Shown here piece by piece: positions 22,477 to 33,804 of a stretch of 64,000 bases of DNA. Position 1 is the stretch's first letter. Every line of letters begins with the position of its first letter. Under the pieces are notes generated by a model that was given only the letters and a program-made list of their open reading frames with translations, made no database searches and had not been told where the DNA came from. Both the position numbers and the translations under genes were made by a program. The stretch comes from Apophysomyces variabilis (Eukaryota; Mucoromycota; Mucoromycetes; Mucorales; Mucoraceae): NCBI GenBank assembly GCA_002749535.1, contig MZZL01000138.1, positions 1 to 64,000 on the forward strand, read 5' to 3'.

Positions 22477-23578
22477 TCTCACCCAAAATCAAATGCATGC
22501 ATTTACTAAGTGCCAACAAGTGGGTTAGTTTTCCGTAACTCGAATATATCGATAAGAATGGTAATGTTCATCCCCATCTCAAACCTGGGAATATCCCTTC
22601 TTCGTATACTCTATCCAGTTTTACTGTGTAAGTTGATTTACCTGGAATAGCCCTTTCCTCTACTTTAATATGCGTGATATGACATCAGTGGCTGTAGACA
22701 TACCTTGCCATTATTCGACTACGACAAACTCTTCTAGAGATATGTATGTCATAATTTTTACCTTCACCCTTTGTTGTCTGTAGGGTTAAATAAGATGGTA
22801 TCACCCCACAAGATTTCCTTGCTCTTTGCCGATACTGAAGCCGGAAAGCATTCGGTACCTACACCCACACGAATAGCGATCGTTTTTTTTCCGTCTCTGA
22901 GTGCTCAACTTTGGTCACTCTCCACTAGACCCTGTTGATGCATCTTATCATCTTTCACATTCATTGTAAATTATACTGCCAAATAGGATATGTTAGTTAT
23001 CAATATATTTACACGTTAGCAAGGGTTGTTGAAGCACAAAGAGAAGCAGAAGTTTCCTAAATCGTAGCGGTAATACAATTTTAGGCCTGAAACGATAAGG
23101 GCTGCTGTAGTTACTATTACTGTTTCTCATCCGTATCTTTTCTTTTTATTTTTTATTTTTTTATTTTTTGCTTTTATGGCACTGACAACACGATACCCGT
23201 TGAAGAAAAATTCATGATAATGTCGCCATTCATGTAGAGCGTGGAAATTCTTTGTTCTCAATTACTCATCATCTTCTCCTCAGGTAAAGTACTCCCATAT
23301 ATTTTTGAACGTAGGTTAACTTTGCGCCATATAGTTCTATTGCCAGTGATGTCCGCAAGAAGCCTAATGCCTTCTTTCGACTTCCTCTTTTGACTTTATG
23401 CTACTCTCAATAGCCTGTCCCGTTGAGCATCAGCGTCCCCAAAAGGAGTGCATCCCGTCAAAATGGGCTACGATATCTGTAAGTGCTTGGTTGATATATT
23501 ATTTCAGGCTTCCATAGTAATGATATGGTTGTTTTGCAGCACGCAACAGCTGTTGGCTGTCTGACTTTTTATGTACTT
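22477..23578. repeat. left arm of a 1.1-kb inverted repeat
   Basis: This is almost identical to the reverse complement of 32404-33504. Only a few differences are visible by eye, for example one extra C near 22573 and one base near 23251. The left edge is sharp at TCTCACCC. At the right edge identity drops from near-perfect to clearly diverged, but still alignable, sequence. No intact gene lies inside. On the minus strand of this copy a frame present in the other arm is broken by the extra C. Confidence 0.9.
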
Positions 23579-25376
23579 CCTTCGTCATTGACGGAATCAC
23601 TTTCAAGTGTATTACTGTTTCTGTTGATGTACATAGTGTCAATGGCATAAGGGATTCGTCAATTGTCTCCAATTTTACCTACTGAAATATTGATTAGTAC
23701 CAGAACTCTCTCTATTGAACCATCACTGATTCATTTAGAATAGGAAATGGCACCAAGGCGGGAGCTCATTATCTTTTCTGGCCTCCCAGCCTTTCCATGC
23801 CAGTTCTCAAGTGAGCCATCATTATTCCCAATTGAGTTAACAGCAATATCTTAAGCGGGTTTATGATGCCTGTAGGTGACAAATATTGCGTAGTTGAAGC
23901 AAGCAATTCATTCACACGAATTCTTTTTTGCCCATTCAACTCTTTGACCAGCATTCGCTTAAATTCGGCTAGCCCTGCCGCTCACTTGTTATACACAACC
24001 TCGTGCATGTCCTATCCGGGCAGCATAAGGGTTTCGAACCATATGCTGGAATTGCAAGCGAACTTGCAATTACAATGCGGATGCATTCAGCTACGTTTTT
24101 CCAGATAAAACCAACAAGTATTTTACGGCAGCCAACATACACATCGTCAAACTATATGCAGTACCATCAGATGATAACCGTCTGACAAATGATAATAAAG
24201 ACGCAAAATTGTCGGTGCTGTAGTTTGATATCGTCGGAGTGGTAGTTTATTCATTTTGGGATGCAATGTCGTGCGTATGGTATGCAACGTCATTTAGGTC
24301 GCTATCACTATTTCTCGCGCGTTTTCCATTGCGTTTCGGAAGAGAATAGGGAAGTATTCCAAGGAATCAGAAGAGGAAAACGATTCAATAGCACAAAAAA
24401 GTAAAGAGGATATACCCAAACATACCAGTGGAAACATGCTGCCTAGGACAAACGGATCACAGAATAACTTCTTGACACTGGACTGTGAAAAGACAAATCT
24501 TTCAGCAGCACTTCCTGTCATACCTCATTGCGATCTGTCACTCAAAGAAAAGCCATCTTCGTGGTCGACTGTTCTTCGAAACCTAAACTTAAGCGAAGGG
24601 TGCGACCGAAAATGGTTGGATGGTTAAACAAACTGGTCTTATAGGATTGAATGATGTACTATAACCAAGATGATGTCTGTTATGTTAAATTATTAGGAAT
24701 CTCGTTAAATGATCCGGAAGTAGAAAGAAGAAATTAAAGATCTTCCGTTACCGACATGTTTACTCCGGTAATATTACAGAAATTGTTATTGTCAAGAACC
24801 TGTTTTGGGCTAGCTTATCTTTGCTCTAGATTTCAAACGCCCAAGCATAAGAGCTTCACGCAATGCCGTCCAAGTATGACAGACTGGAACTATAAACATG
24901 AAATTATCAAATTTTTAGAGCAACAGAATTAATTAAGCATTTCCTTTATGAAATGTTGCACGAAAATTTCTTGTGTCACTGCTCTCAACGGTTAGAAATT
25001 GTGCCAAAGGAGTCCTCACCCTTATAAGGCTAGTCATGGACAGTGCATGCTTAAAGCTCGCTGAGAATTACTTGTATTATAAGTGCTGGCTAACGAAGGT
25101 AGAGTGCCCGTATCGACAATTGTGGAATTCATAACCCAAGTATGTTTGTTGCTGGCATACTGAATAAGGCACATGGCTAATAGTAGAGATAGCTAGTTTT
25201 CCGAAAGACCGGCATTAGATCAATCCTTTTATGTGAAACCCTAAGCAGTAGCATCCCACCGAATACGAAGAAGAAGTATTCATAATTGTGGCGACGCCAA
25301 AAGTGTATAGAAGAGTGAGCCTTTCTAAGATACTTTATTTTCACTTTATCATCGTAATGTATTTGACGGATTTCTG
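23579..25376. other. intergenic stretch with remnants
   Basis: The first ~130 bp (plus strand, FVIDGITFKCITVSVD and onward) is the diverged continuation of the repeat family of the inverted repeat. A 63-codon plus-strand frame at 24436-24627 has no recognised domain. The rest shows no coding signal. Confidence 0.4.
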
Positions 25377-26093
25377 CTAGTCATCAAAGAACCACTGGAT
25401 GTCGACTCTCCCCTTAATTACACTTGCGATCTTCTCAAACGCCGTCACGGTAAGATCAAGGTCATGCATGCTGCAATCAGGGCATGTGTCCATGACTTTG
25501 AGTCTTACCTGTCCCAAGGGACCCTTAACTGTAACGTGACGGCTACACAGTGGGTTATTGTTAGGGTTACCAGTGGCGTATCGATTCATAATATTTTCTG
25601 ATAAAGCGACGCCCAGATCTAACCCGGTTATCTTCTCGCCACAAGAGGTAAACTCAGGCGTCATTTCCGGTTTTCCGTCTGAGCTGGCCATATAGAATGT
25701 ACCCTTGCCACGATAAATTACGCCCTCACCACTAGTAGTATTCCTTCCGTCGCTCCCAGTCGAAGTAGGTTTGGTAGTGCTCGTAGTAGTGCTCATAGTA
25801 GTTCTCATAGTAGTCCCTGTAGTAGTACTGGTAGTAGTGCTGCTTGTGGTGACGGCGTGGACGGTGTTTGTCGGGATTGGCTTGTGAGAGGCACTTACAG
25901 TAACTGACCTGGAACGATGGGTGGTAGGTGTAGGAAGGGTAGAATCGGATATCGTGGTAGTCATTGCCTTGTGTTGAGGTTTGTTATGATGACAGCGCTT
26001 CACAAGAAGAGATCCTGATATAGGGGCAGCTGAGACCAGATACCACGAAGCTACCAAAGCCAATGCAATGAAGAGTACAAATCGGGATGCCAT
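25377..26093 (-). CDS. secreted RlpA/expansin-like double-psi beta-barrel protein
   Basis: A single exon of 238 residues. Residues 1-22 are a signal peptide (FVLFIALALVASWYLVSAA). Residues 45-120 form a Thr/Ser-rich stalk with runs such as TTSTTTSTTTGTTMRTT, a likely O-mannosylated linker. From about 128 comes a double-psi beta-barrel of the RlpA-like/expansin-like type: GKGTFY, TSCGEK, VALSENIMN, NPLCSRHVTVKGPLGQVRLK, VMDTCPDCSMHDLDLT, AFEKIA and GRVDIQW. The acidic DTCPDCSMHDLDL segment is the family signature. Such fungal proteins are secreted to the wall or medium and often act on or bind polysaccharide or inhibit proteases; which applies cannot be told. No introns are needed. Confidence 0.85.
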   Translation of the reverse strand: MASRFVLFIALALVASWYLVSAAPISGSLLVKRCHHNKPQHKAMTTTISDSTLPTPTTHRSRSVTVSASHKPIPTNTVHAVTTSSTTTSTTTGTTMRTTMSTTTSTTKPTSTGSDGRNTTSGEGVIYRGKGTFYMASSDGKPEMTPEFTSCGEKITGLDLGVALSENIMNRYATGNPNNNPLCSRHVTVKGPLGQVRLKVMDTCPDCSMHDLDLTVTAFEKIASVIKGRVDIQWFFDD

Positions 26094-26967
26094 TATAATA
26101 CAGGATAATCAGATGTGTATGGAGAATGAACGGTAAGGAGCGGACAGAAATAACAAAAGTAAGCGACTGGAGAATATGGCTCTTAGGAACGCCGATATAA
26201 TTTTGTCTTATATAGCGATCCATTGTTTGCTACCTAATGAACTTGGTGTTACCCTTGGCAGACGTGTTCCAGGCAGGGACCCAATGTCCATGATGTGAGC
26301 GACTGTATCGGACAATTTCATGATTAAAGCGACCTAATTCAAGGCGCTCGATAATGTAGATTCAAAAATGTAAATAAATTCGGCGCTGGTGAACCGGAGC
26401 ACAAGCCAAAAGCTACAATTGAACACTGTTTGACGGAATGGTTACATTTATCCACCTTTACCGCCTGTGTTGCTAGCAATAAATTACTCGACTTTCCTTT
26501 TGTGAGATTTTGGGATGTCATATCGGATTTGTCGAACATAACATAACGGGCTTGTTCTAATTAGATTTTGCAAGCTTTTCTTTTCTTGTATGAGTCCCTA
26601 AATTAGGCCAAGAATTACTTTCCAGTCACGTGTTCTTAGGGAAGGGTGAGCTGCTTATGTATCGGGCTACTTATATGAAGCGATAAGAAGAAAACTAAAC
26701 GACAATACAGAGCAAGAGGGATATAGATGTAGCGGTTTAACGTAGAGACTTGGAGGAAGGGACAAGTTGCAGCAGTAGGGACCGGGAGGAGGTTGGCTAT
26801 TTGGCCAACCTTAAAAGGGATGTCACCTAAACCTGTAGTACCTTCACAGTCATTGGATTTTTTCACACTTCTGCTTTTGAAACAAGTCACGTAACAAGTT
26901 GCTGGCAGCACAAGGAAAAAAATTCAACTTTGTGCATTCGACCTGTATCCCTTTCTCTTGCCACACT
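26094..26967. other. intergenic stretch
   Basis: This separates the divergently transcribed secreted-protein gene and RNASEH2C. Open frames here have no recognisable content. Confidence 0.45.
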
Positions 26968-27419
26968 ATGACAGTCGAAGGGGAAAAACATACGATTCCA
27001 AACGTTCATTTACTTCCATTTAGCACCGATCTGGAAGGCCCCATCGCGGCACAGCAGTATTTAAGCATAGAAACTCAGGAAAATGATACCATGACAACCG
27101 TGATGTTGGGTAGAAGACTTCTGGGCCGAAAACTGACCTTGTATTCTTGTCAAGGTACTATAAAGAATAGTGTTAAGAAACGGCTTTTAGAGAAAGCACA
27201 GGATGGAGAATGACATAAGCCCAAAATATACACAAAATAAATATGGTGTTAGGTCACATATGGCGTCCGGATCATGATAACGAGGAGCATTGGATAAAAA
27301 CAAGTACACCCATATGCGATCTCATCTTGTGGAAAAAGGATCGCGCACCTGATAGGAATGACCCAAGGTTAAAAGCCCTGGAAGGGTGGATCGACGTTGC
27401 TGAAGCTGTAATGACCTGA
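26968..27419 (+). CDS. RNASEH2C: ribonuclease H2 subunit C
   Basis: Two exons (26968-27154, 27253-27419) give 117 residues. The N-terminal VHLLPFSTDLEGPI matches the family's HLLPC-x-(I/V)-x-x-x-GPA-like opening. LGRRLLGRKLTLYSCQG corresponds to the FRGRxLxG strand, and GHIWRPDHDNEEHW, DLILWKKDRAP and ALEGWIDVAEAVMT to the C-terminal helix region. RNase H2 removes ribonucleotides from DNA and RNA-DNA hybrids. Subunit C, with B, wraps the catalytic A subunit. The splice at 27154/27253 was chosen because reading through ends at once in a stop, whereas the joined frame restores conserved GxxW. The start is the ATG nearest the conserved domain. Confidence 0.85.
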
Positions 27420-27706
27420 CACATAATGAAAAACTTACATACTGAAAGAATGGCCTTTATAGATCCACGAGCCAATCCCATTATCGTCATAGTGGCCAAG
27501 AGTTCATTGTCTCGGAATCGATCACTAGTCAACTTTCTGCCCCTCTTATGAACATCAGCATTTTACCTTTTTCGTTAGCATGAACATCTCTATCATCGTA
27601 CTAGAGGATTTTTATTTTGTTTTTGTTTCTTTTTTGGTTGGTTTACTCTTCAAGAAAACGTTCTCATTAGACAAGATGGAAGGTGAATCGTTGTGGAAGA
27701 CTGAGA

Positions 27707-29489
27707 TTAGCTGGAAGTGGAAAATTTATCAATGCGAATGTCCAAGTAACGACCACCGTAAAGATAACCATGGAATTTGTCTAGCAATGAATTAATCGAA
27801 TGATACAAAACAAAATTCGAGTGATTAGTCTCACCAATGGCGCGCTCACAGGTTGCGAAATCCTCAAACCGAACGAGACCTGAACCTTTTGGGTGACCGT
27901 TCGCCAACAAGATTTCAGACCTTACAACTGGTCCTACATGGCGGAAGAGATCAATCAAATCCTGCCAAGTTGTCGAATATGGTAACTGCGAAAAAATGTT
28001 AGCTATAATTCCAAACCGAGAGTCTTGCCATCTTACATTGTTCACAAATATCTGGTTGGGGCCATGGCTAGGCAAGGATGCGCCCGGGCCACCTACGACA
28101 CTCATGGGAAAGTGATGCGCAGCTAGGGACGGAGTAGCATTGTATGCATCATATCCATCGTTGTAAACAGGCGGCGGAGGTGCAGATGCCCCATAACCTG
28201 CATCTCTACTTTGATGAGCTGGTTCCGACCGTTCTGCACCTTGCGATCTACTTTCTCTGGACTCCCCATTTCCTGATGACCGTGGCACTGGCGGAGGCGG
28301 ACGATTACGTTCCTGGAAATTGAATGATTCTATTCAGTCTAGTTCCTAACTTTCCGTTAGCAGTCATTGCTACCTACCTCACATACTTCTAATCGTCTTC
28401 CCTGCCACTCATAGCCATGAAACATATCTAAGTTTCTGTGAATATTGAGATACATTCTCGAATAGTTTTTCTGATCTACCAATAGCAGCGCGAGCATCAC
28501 GAGCATCGTCAAAAACCACAAGACCAGATCCTGTTGATCGTCGTGTGTCTGGATCGCTAATGATATCTGTATGCAGGACACGTCCCGCTTTTCTGAAGAG
28601 ATCTTTCATGTCCTGCCAACTAGCCGAATAGGGCAGCTAGGTGTCTTTCTGTTAATACGCTAGGAACTTGACGGCGAAACAACGCTGGTTATTTCGACTT
28701 ACATTCCCCACATGTAGTCGGCAATCTTCTGGTGCTTTACGCGGGTCTTTTGACGATGAAGTCGGTTCGAATTCGCGATCCTACGAAAGTCATTGATCTC
28801 AGTATCATTGTCGTACGGTCACTGCTTTGTGCCACTACCTCGCGTATAAAGACAGGTCGACCCATGAATTCAACCTTATTAAGGGTTCGAATGGCACGTT
28901 GAGCATCTTCTGGGTAACGATATTCAACTACACTACGCAGGTCGTCAATATGCTCACAAGAATCCAAAACCATCGATAGTGATGTTATATGTGCCGTTCT
29001 CTTACCCGCAGCCTTTCGATCTACCATTCGAAGTTACTAATATATCTGCATGGACAACGGAACCGGCTAAAAGAGGTACGGAAAATTTAATCACGCTAAG
29101 AATTTACGTAAAAGAGGAAGAAAAGAAACCGTTCATTCCGAATCTTTACCCTCTCTCATAAAGTCTTTGAGATGCGTCCACCTAGCATCGTATGCTAGAT
29201 TGCTCACGTACACTCGACAGTCTTTTCCTGATGAGCTAGGTCGTCGTCTCCTAGATGTTGGCGATGCCGATCGGGATCGATAACGACGCGGCGAAGACCT
29301 TCTACGTGGCGGTGGCGATGGGGACCGGGAATAGCGTTTATTTCGTGGTCTCTCGTCATAACGACTTCGATGACGCGAACGTGAATAAGAGCGTGAACGA
29401 GCCGACGACCGACTATGACTACGGCGACTGCGACCGCGTGAAGGCGACCGTGAAGGTGTTCGTGCACGCACAGGCGAAGGGCTGCCCAT
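27707..29489 (-). CDS. SR-like RNA-binding protein with three RRMs (Gbp2/Hrb1 type)
   Basis: Nine exons join to about 425 residues. Exon 1 (29489-29150) opens MGSPSPVRARTPSRSPSRG with about 85 residues of Arg/Ser and Ser/Pro dipeptides, then RVYVSNLAYDARWTHLKDFM starts RRM1. RRM1 continues with VVHADILVTSNGRSKGCGVV and GRPVFIRE. RRM2 begins CRLHVGNLPYSASWQDMKDL and contains GSGLVVFDD. A Pro/Gly-rich linker follows, then RRM3 with IFVNNLPYSTTWQDLIDLF and GSGLVRFEDF, ending with KFHGYLYGGRYLDIRIDKF. Three RRMs each with a Trp-Gln/Thr-x-Leu/Met-Lys-Asp helix after an RS domain is the architecture of yeast Gbp2 and Hrb1. Those are nuclear-export adaptors that bind TREX and check splicing. Each RRM is split by an intron after its RNP1 strand. 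Confidence 0.85.
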
Positions 29490-29654
29490 GATGTAACGTT
29501 AGAATGAATCGAGAGAGCAAAGCAAAGGAAAAAAATACCCCAAATTGTCATAGGGCAGAAAATTTCTTTTTATTGCGGAGATCCAAAACCAACATAATCT
29601 TTATAAAAGAGCATTGGCACAAACACATTTCTGCAAAAAGTCGAGCCATCTGAG

Positions 29655-29950
29655 CAAATTCATTTGATGCATTGAGAACTTGAGCTTGACGCTAAGAAAT
29701 TATATTATTATTGTGTAGTTACAGTCTAAATCGATTAATCCCACATACCTGTCAAAAACTTCGACAACGCCATAGCCGGTTTCCCCGCCAAGCGAGTGCC
29801 AGGCGCATGAATATATTTCAAATGGTGAATGAAGGAAGAAAACGTTATAACCATAATAATCAAGCACACTTAGTAGACACTGAGAGGGCAACTTCAAGGA
29901 CCGGCAACCGCCACCGTTACTTCTCCGCTACAGTCTTATTGATGGCTGAT
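29655..29950 (-). repeat. repeat exon, better-preserved copy
   Basis: On the minus strand 29897-29752 encodes a continuous peptide including CLLSVLDYYGYNVFFLHSPF and AWHSLGGETGYGVVEVFDR, followed by GTATGT, a good splice donor. The same DNA, diverged, is at 18,110-18,350. The family is unknown to me. It looks like an internal exon of a dispersed gene, with no partner exons found nearby. Confidence 0.5.
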
Positions 29951-32130
29951 CGTTTCCCCTCAGTTTCCGGCCGTTAACTGTGTCTTGATGCCCCACCCGA
30001 CCTCTCCTCACCATAGCCTCTTTCCTGGCTATTTTCCCAAGCCTCTATGGACCGAATGGAAAGAGGTGGGTGCTGCTGGTGCTGCAATATGTATTGTGTA
30101 AAAGCCCTCAACTTCCCGATTACGGCAACCCTGGTAAACTACTTCTGTTGTCTTGATACGCTTGAGGTCCTCTAGTGCAGCACTTTGCTATCTTTTTGGT
30201 TTGCTTTTTCCTGCTTTTGAAGCACAGTGTTTTTGACAGCCATTTGATCCGGTGGCATTATTTTCTACCGCATTCTCATATACCCCGGCTGACAGTACCA
30301 ATACAGGGAAGTTCATGGTGGAGTTCCAGTTGTGTCTCTGTGAAAGTGCCCATATCGTTGAAAAATCGACGGTATTCAGAATATCTGTATTGATGTATTG
30401 CAAGCAGATACAATTATGATGAATCAAATCTTGATGAGAATACACTGAAGACGAGTTTCTTAGGGACCATAGGTAAACCAATCCTTTTATATGACCGCCC
30501 GGAGCCTTATGGACCATAGCAATAATTCCGTTCAGTATGTTATAACGAACTTACCGGTCCGGACGTTAGCATCTGGCAAACATATATCAAAGGCAAACGC
30601 TCTTATTCATTATATAATCTCTTTCCGTTGATGAAAACGAAGTTGTCAGTACGATTCATTTTGATACAAAGCGAGATTATCATTTTCGGGATTGGAAAAC
30701 GTAAACAAAGGGAAAAAAGAGATAGTGGAGAACATAAACAAAGTAAGTATGGGCCGGACAATGGACTACCGGTCACGAAAGAAAATGGATTGGGTAACCT
30801 ATGGTCCCTAAGAGCTCTTCACTGTAGAAACTCTGCGCGGCAAAACAGGTGGAATACAATTCTAATCTTCTGACATTTAAGGGTTTGCCAAGAAAGCACC
30901 AACGTTGTTTATCAACACCTGCAGCAGACAGTCGGCTGCAGAAGAGGGTTAGAGCTTAGTTCAAGTGCTACTCTTGACCTACTTGAGCGATTTTTTGTCT
31001 GAGGCTTTTATCATTTACTTAGGTATTTGCTGGGATAATGAAGAAAATTCAGCCAAAATGTAGTGTATCAATAACCAAGATGATAATAGCAACACATAAT
31101 ATCCTTACATTGATAGGCTATTCATTTGCGATTGCAGCTTACATCCTAATGAAAGCCGTTGAAACGCCACGCTTGTTAATACTGTGTCTTCCTGTTGATT
31201 AGAGCTCTACTAGCAGTTGACCTTTGTTATACGCTGGAAGGCATAGAGATTATGGGACTAGCACATTATACATTGGAAAAAGTATAACTACTCTTACTAT
31301 GCATTAGCGGAAGATTCACAGCGTCTTTATAGGCAAACACTTACCATCGCAGAATATTGTGGCAAACTGGACGCCTTCTATAGAGTCGCATAGATAGAGC
31401 ATTCACAGATTGGCTTAAAATGGAGCCTCGTGTATGGACGATCTGTCTCGCCGACGTAATTGAGCCTGAAACGGCAGGTATCTTGTCCTGGTGGGGCTAG
31501 AAAACGGTCATACGTTTGATAGCTAGAATAACGCTGACCCAACGTTTTGGTATATTTCTTGAGGGGATTTTAGATCGCTACATCGCACCTTCAGTGCGTG
31601 CCGTCGGTAATGTCTGTGCTTTTTCGAGAAACTAAGATTTTCTTGACTAGTCTTGCAGTATATGTGCCACTCTTGGCTACCTATAAAGTAGAAAAAAATT
31701 TCACCAACTTTAGCAGTGACGCAAAGCAAACATTAGTGAACAAAGGTCAAGAGTTGGTTCGGTCAATTACATTGATGAAGCTTCCGTTTAAGCCAAAAAT
31801 AAAAAAAAATTGTAGAAGCCTAAACAGAAGCAAAGTTTATGAATGATGAGCTTGAAACGTATTTCTGTAATTGTAAGTCATAAGCAGTGCAGTATTTTGT
31901 CGGAAGGACATCCTTAATTACAGAAGCGGCTTGTAAGCCTTTAAGAATAGTCACTAAAAATGATTGAATGAGTAGTTTTGATTCTCTTTCATTTTAAAAT
32001 ACCAGAAATGAATAGAAATGTCCCTGTTACTTATTTGTTAAAGAAACTCCAGTCAATGAATTGCTTGTTTTACGTACACAATATTTATCCTCACAGGCAC
32101 CATAAACTCGTCGAAGATAACCCTGGCACA
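29951..32130. other. intergenic stretch
   Basis: It contains the small inverted-repeat element at 30463-30808. Other open frames (30188-30517 minus, 31523-31846 both strands) overlap each other and match nothing known. Confidence 0.4.
30463..30808. mobile_element. 346-bp MITE-like element with TA target duplication
   Basis: The left end reads GGGACCATAGGTAAACCAAT. The right end, reversed, reads GGGACCATAGGTTACCCAAT: 20 of the first 22 positions agree. The ends point outward and each is flanked by TA (30461-30462 and 30809-30810). Size, terminal inverted repeats and TA duplication are those of a mariner-type MITE. No transposase is encoded. Confidence 0.6.
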
Positions 32131-32133
32131 TCT

Positions 32134-32403
32134 ATAGGGGAAAAATGATGGCAGACTTAAGAAATGGGCATAGAAATACTGGGAGATAAAAATAAAAAAG
32201 ATAATTACCTCCCCACTTCGGGTCATCCACTAATAAGTCAATACAAGCTAAATTGAGAGAATTCTGAAATTTATCGCTTAAAAATTGTAGACATTGGGGT
32301 AGTAAAGACAGAGGCAATCAGTGAACATCTTATGCCATTGCTATCATAAACGCTCAGCACGGAAAGCAATACGTATGAAGGTTATTCCATCAATTTGCAA
32401 AGA
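32134..32403 (-). pseudogene. coding remnant continuing the inverted-repeat family
   Basis: Read on the minus strand from the inner edge of the right arm: SLQIDGITFIRIAFRAERL, two stops, then WHKMFTDCLCLYYPNVYNF and DKFQNSLNLACIDLLVDDPK with a following GT donor. The first part aligns with FVIDGITFKCITVSVD at the inner edge of the left arm (23,580). This shows both arms belong to one longer gene or repeat family. Family function unknown. Confidence 0.4.
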
Positions 32404-33504
32404 AAGTACATAAAAAGTCAGACAGCCAACAGCTGTTGCGTGCTGCAAAACAACCATATCATTACTATGGAAGCCTGAAATAATATATCAACCAAGCACT
32501 TACAGATATCGTAGCCCATTTTGACGGGATGCACTCCTTTTGGGGACGCTGATGCTCAACGGGACAGGCTATTGAGAGTAGCATAAAGTCAAAAGAGGAA
32601 GTCGAAAGAAGGCATTAGGCTTCTTGCGGACATCACTGGCAATAGAACTATATGGCGCAAAGTTAACCTACGTTCAAAAATATATGGGAGTACTTTACCT
32701 GAGGAGAAGATGATGAGTAATTGAGAAAAAAGAATTTCCACGCTCTACATGAATGGCGACATTATCATGAATTTTTCTTCAACGGGTATCGTGTTGTCAG
32801 TGCCATAAAAGCAAAAAATAAAAAAATAAAAAATAAAAAGAAAAGATACGGATGAGAAACAGTAATAGTAACTACAGCAGCCCTTATCGTTTCAGGCCTA
32901 AAATTGTATTACCGCTACGATTTAGGAAACTTCTGCTTCTCTTTGTGCTTCAACAACCCTTGCTAACGTGTAAATATATTGATAACTAACATATCCTATT
33001 TGGCAGTATAATTTACAATGAATGTGAAAGATGATAAGATGCATCAACAGGGTCTAGTGGAGAGTGACCAAAGTTGAGCACTCAGAGACGGAAAAAAAAC
33101 GATCGCTATTCGTGTGGGTGTAGGTACCGAATGCTTTCCGGCTTCAGTATCGGCAAAGAGCAAGGAAATCTTGTGGGGTGATACCATCTTATTTAACCCT
33201 ACAGACAACAAAGGGTGAAGGTAAAAATTATGACATACATATCTCTAGAAGAGTTTGTCGTAGTCGAATAATGGCAAGGTATGTCTACAGCCACTGATGT
33301 CATATCACGCATATTAAAGTAGAGGAAAGGGCTATTCCAGGTAAATCAACTTACACAGTAAAACTGGATAGAGTATACGAAGAAGGGATATTCCCAGATT
33401 TGAGATGGGATGAACATTACCATTCTTATCGATATATTCGAGTTACGGAAAACTAACCCACTTGTTGGCACTTAGTAAATGCATGCATTTGATTTTGGGT
33501 GAGA
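32404..33504. repeat. right arm of the 1.1-kb inverted repeat
   Basis: Reverse complement of 22477-23578 with only a few differences. In this copy a plus-strand frame is open at about 33299-33452 (HITHIKVEERAIPGKSTYTV, then LRWDEHYHSYRYIRVTEN and a stop). It resembles the C-terminal end of a larger protein; in the left arm one extra base breaks it. Confidence 0.9.
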
Positions 33505-33804
33505 TTCAATGGGCACGCCGGACATAATTGGCTGCTGATACGATAATGGCTTTTTTTTTGTGTACTACAGGCAATATCAGGGCATAGTTATGGTATGATG
33601 TCTGCTATAGTAGACGAAAGATTGCTAGCGCAAAAAGAACCTTTGCCACTATGTAAAAACAATATTTTGACTCATGTAATGTGGCAGTTTCCTAGTGTTG
33701 GAGTTTCCCGTTTTAAAATGTTATAGGATTGTTAGGCTTTTTAAAATATAAAGCGATTTTCTGGTTTAGATTTAGAAAAGCTTTCGGTTTATTCATAGCA
33801 TTAT

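Noticed and set aside
27155..27210. Read-through extension of RNASEH2C exon 1
   Set aside because: The open frame continues to 27213, but splicing at 27154 restores conserved residues with correct phase, so the extension is intron.
22477..33504. One 11-kb composite transposon bounded by the inverted repeats
   Set aside because: No target duplication is evident and the homology continues inward with lower identity, so the arms are better read as two family members.
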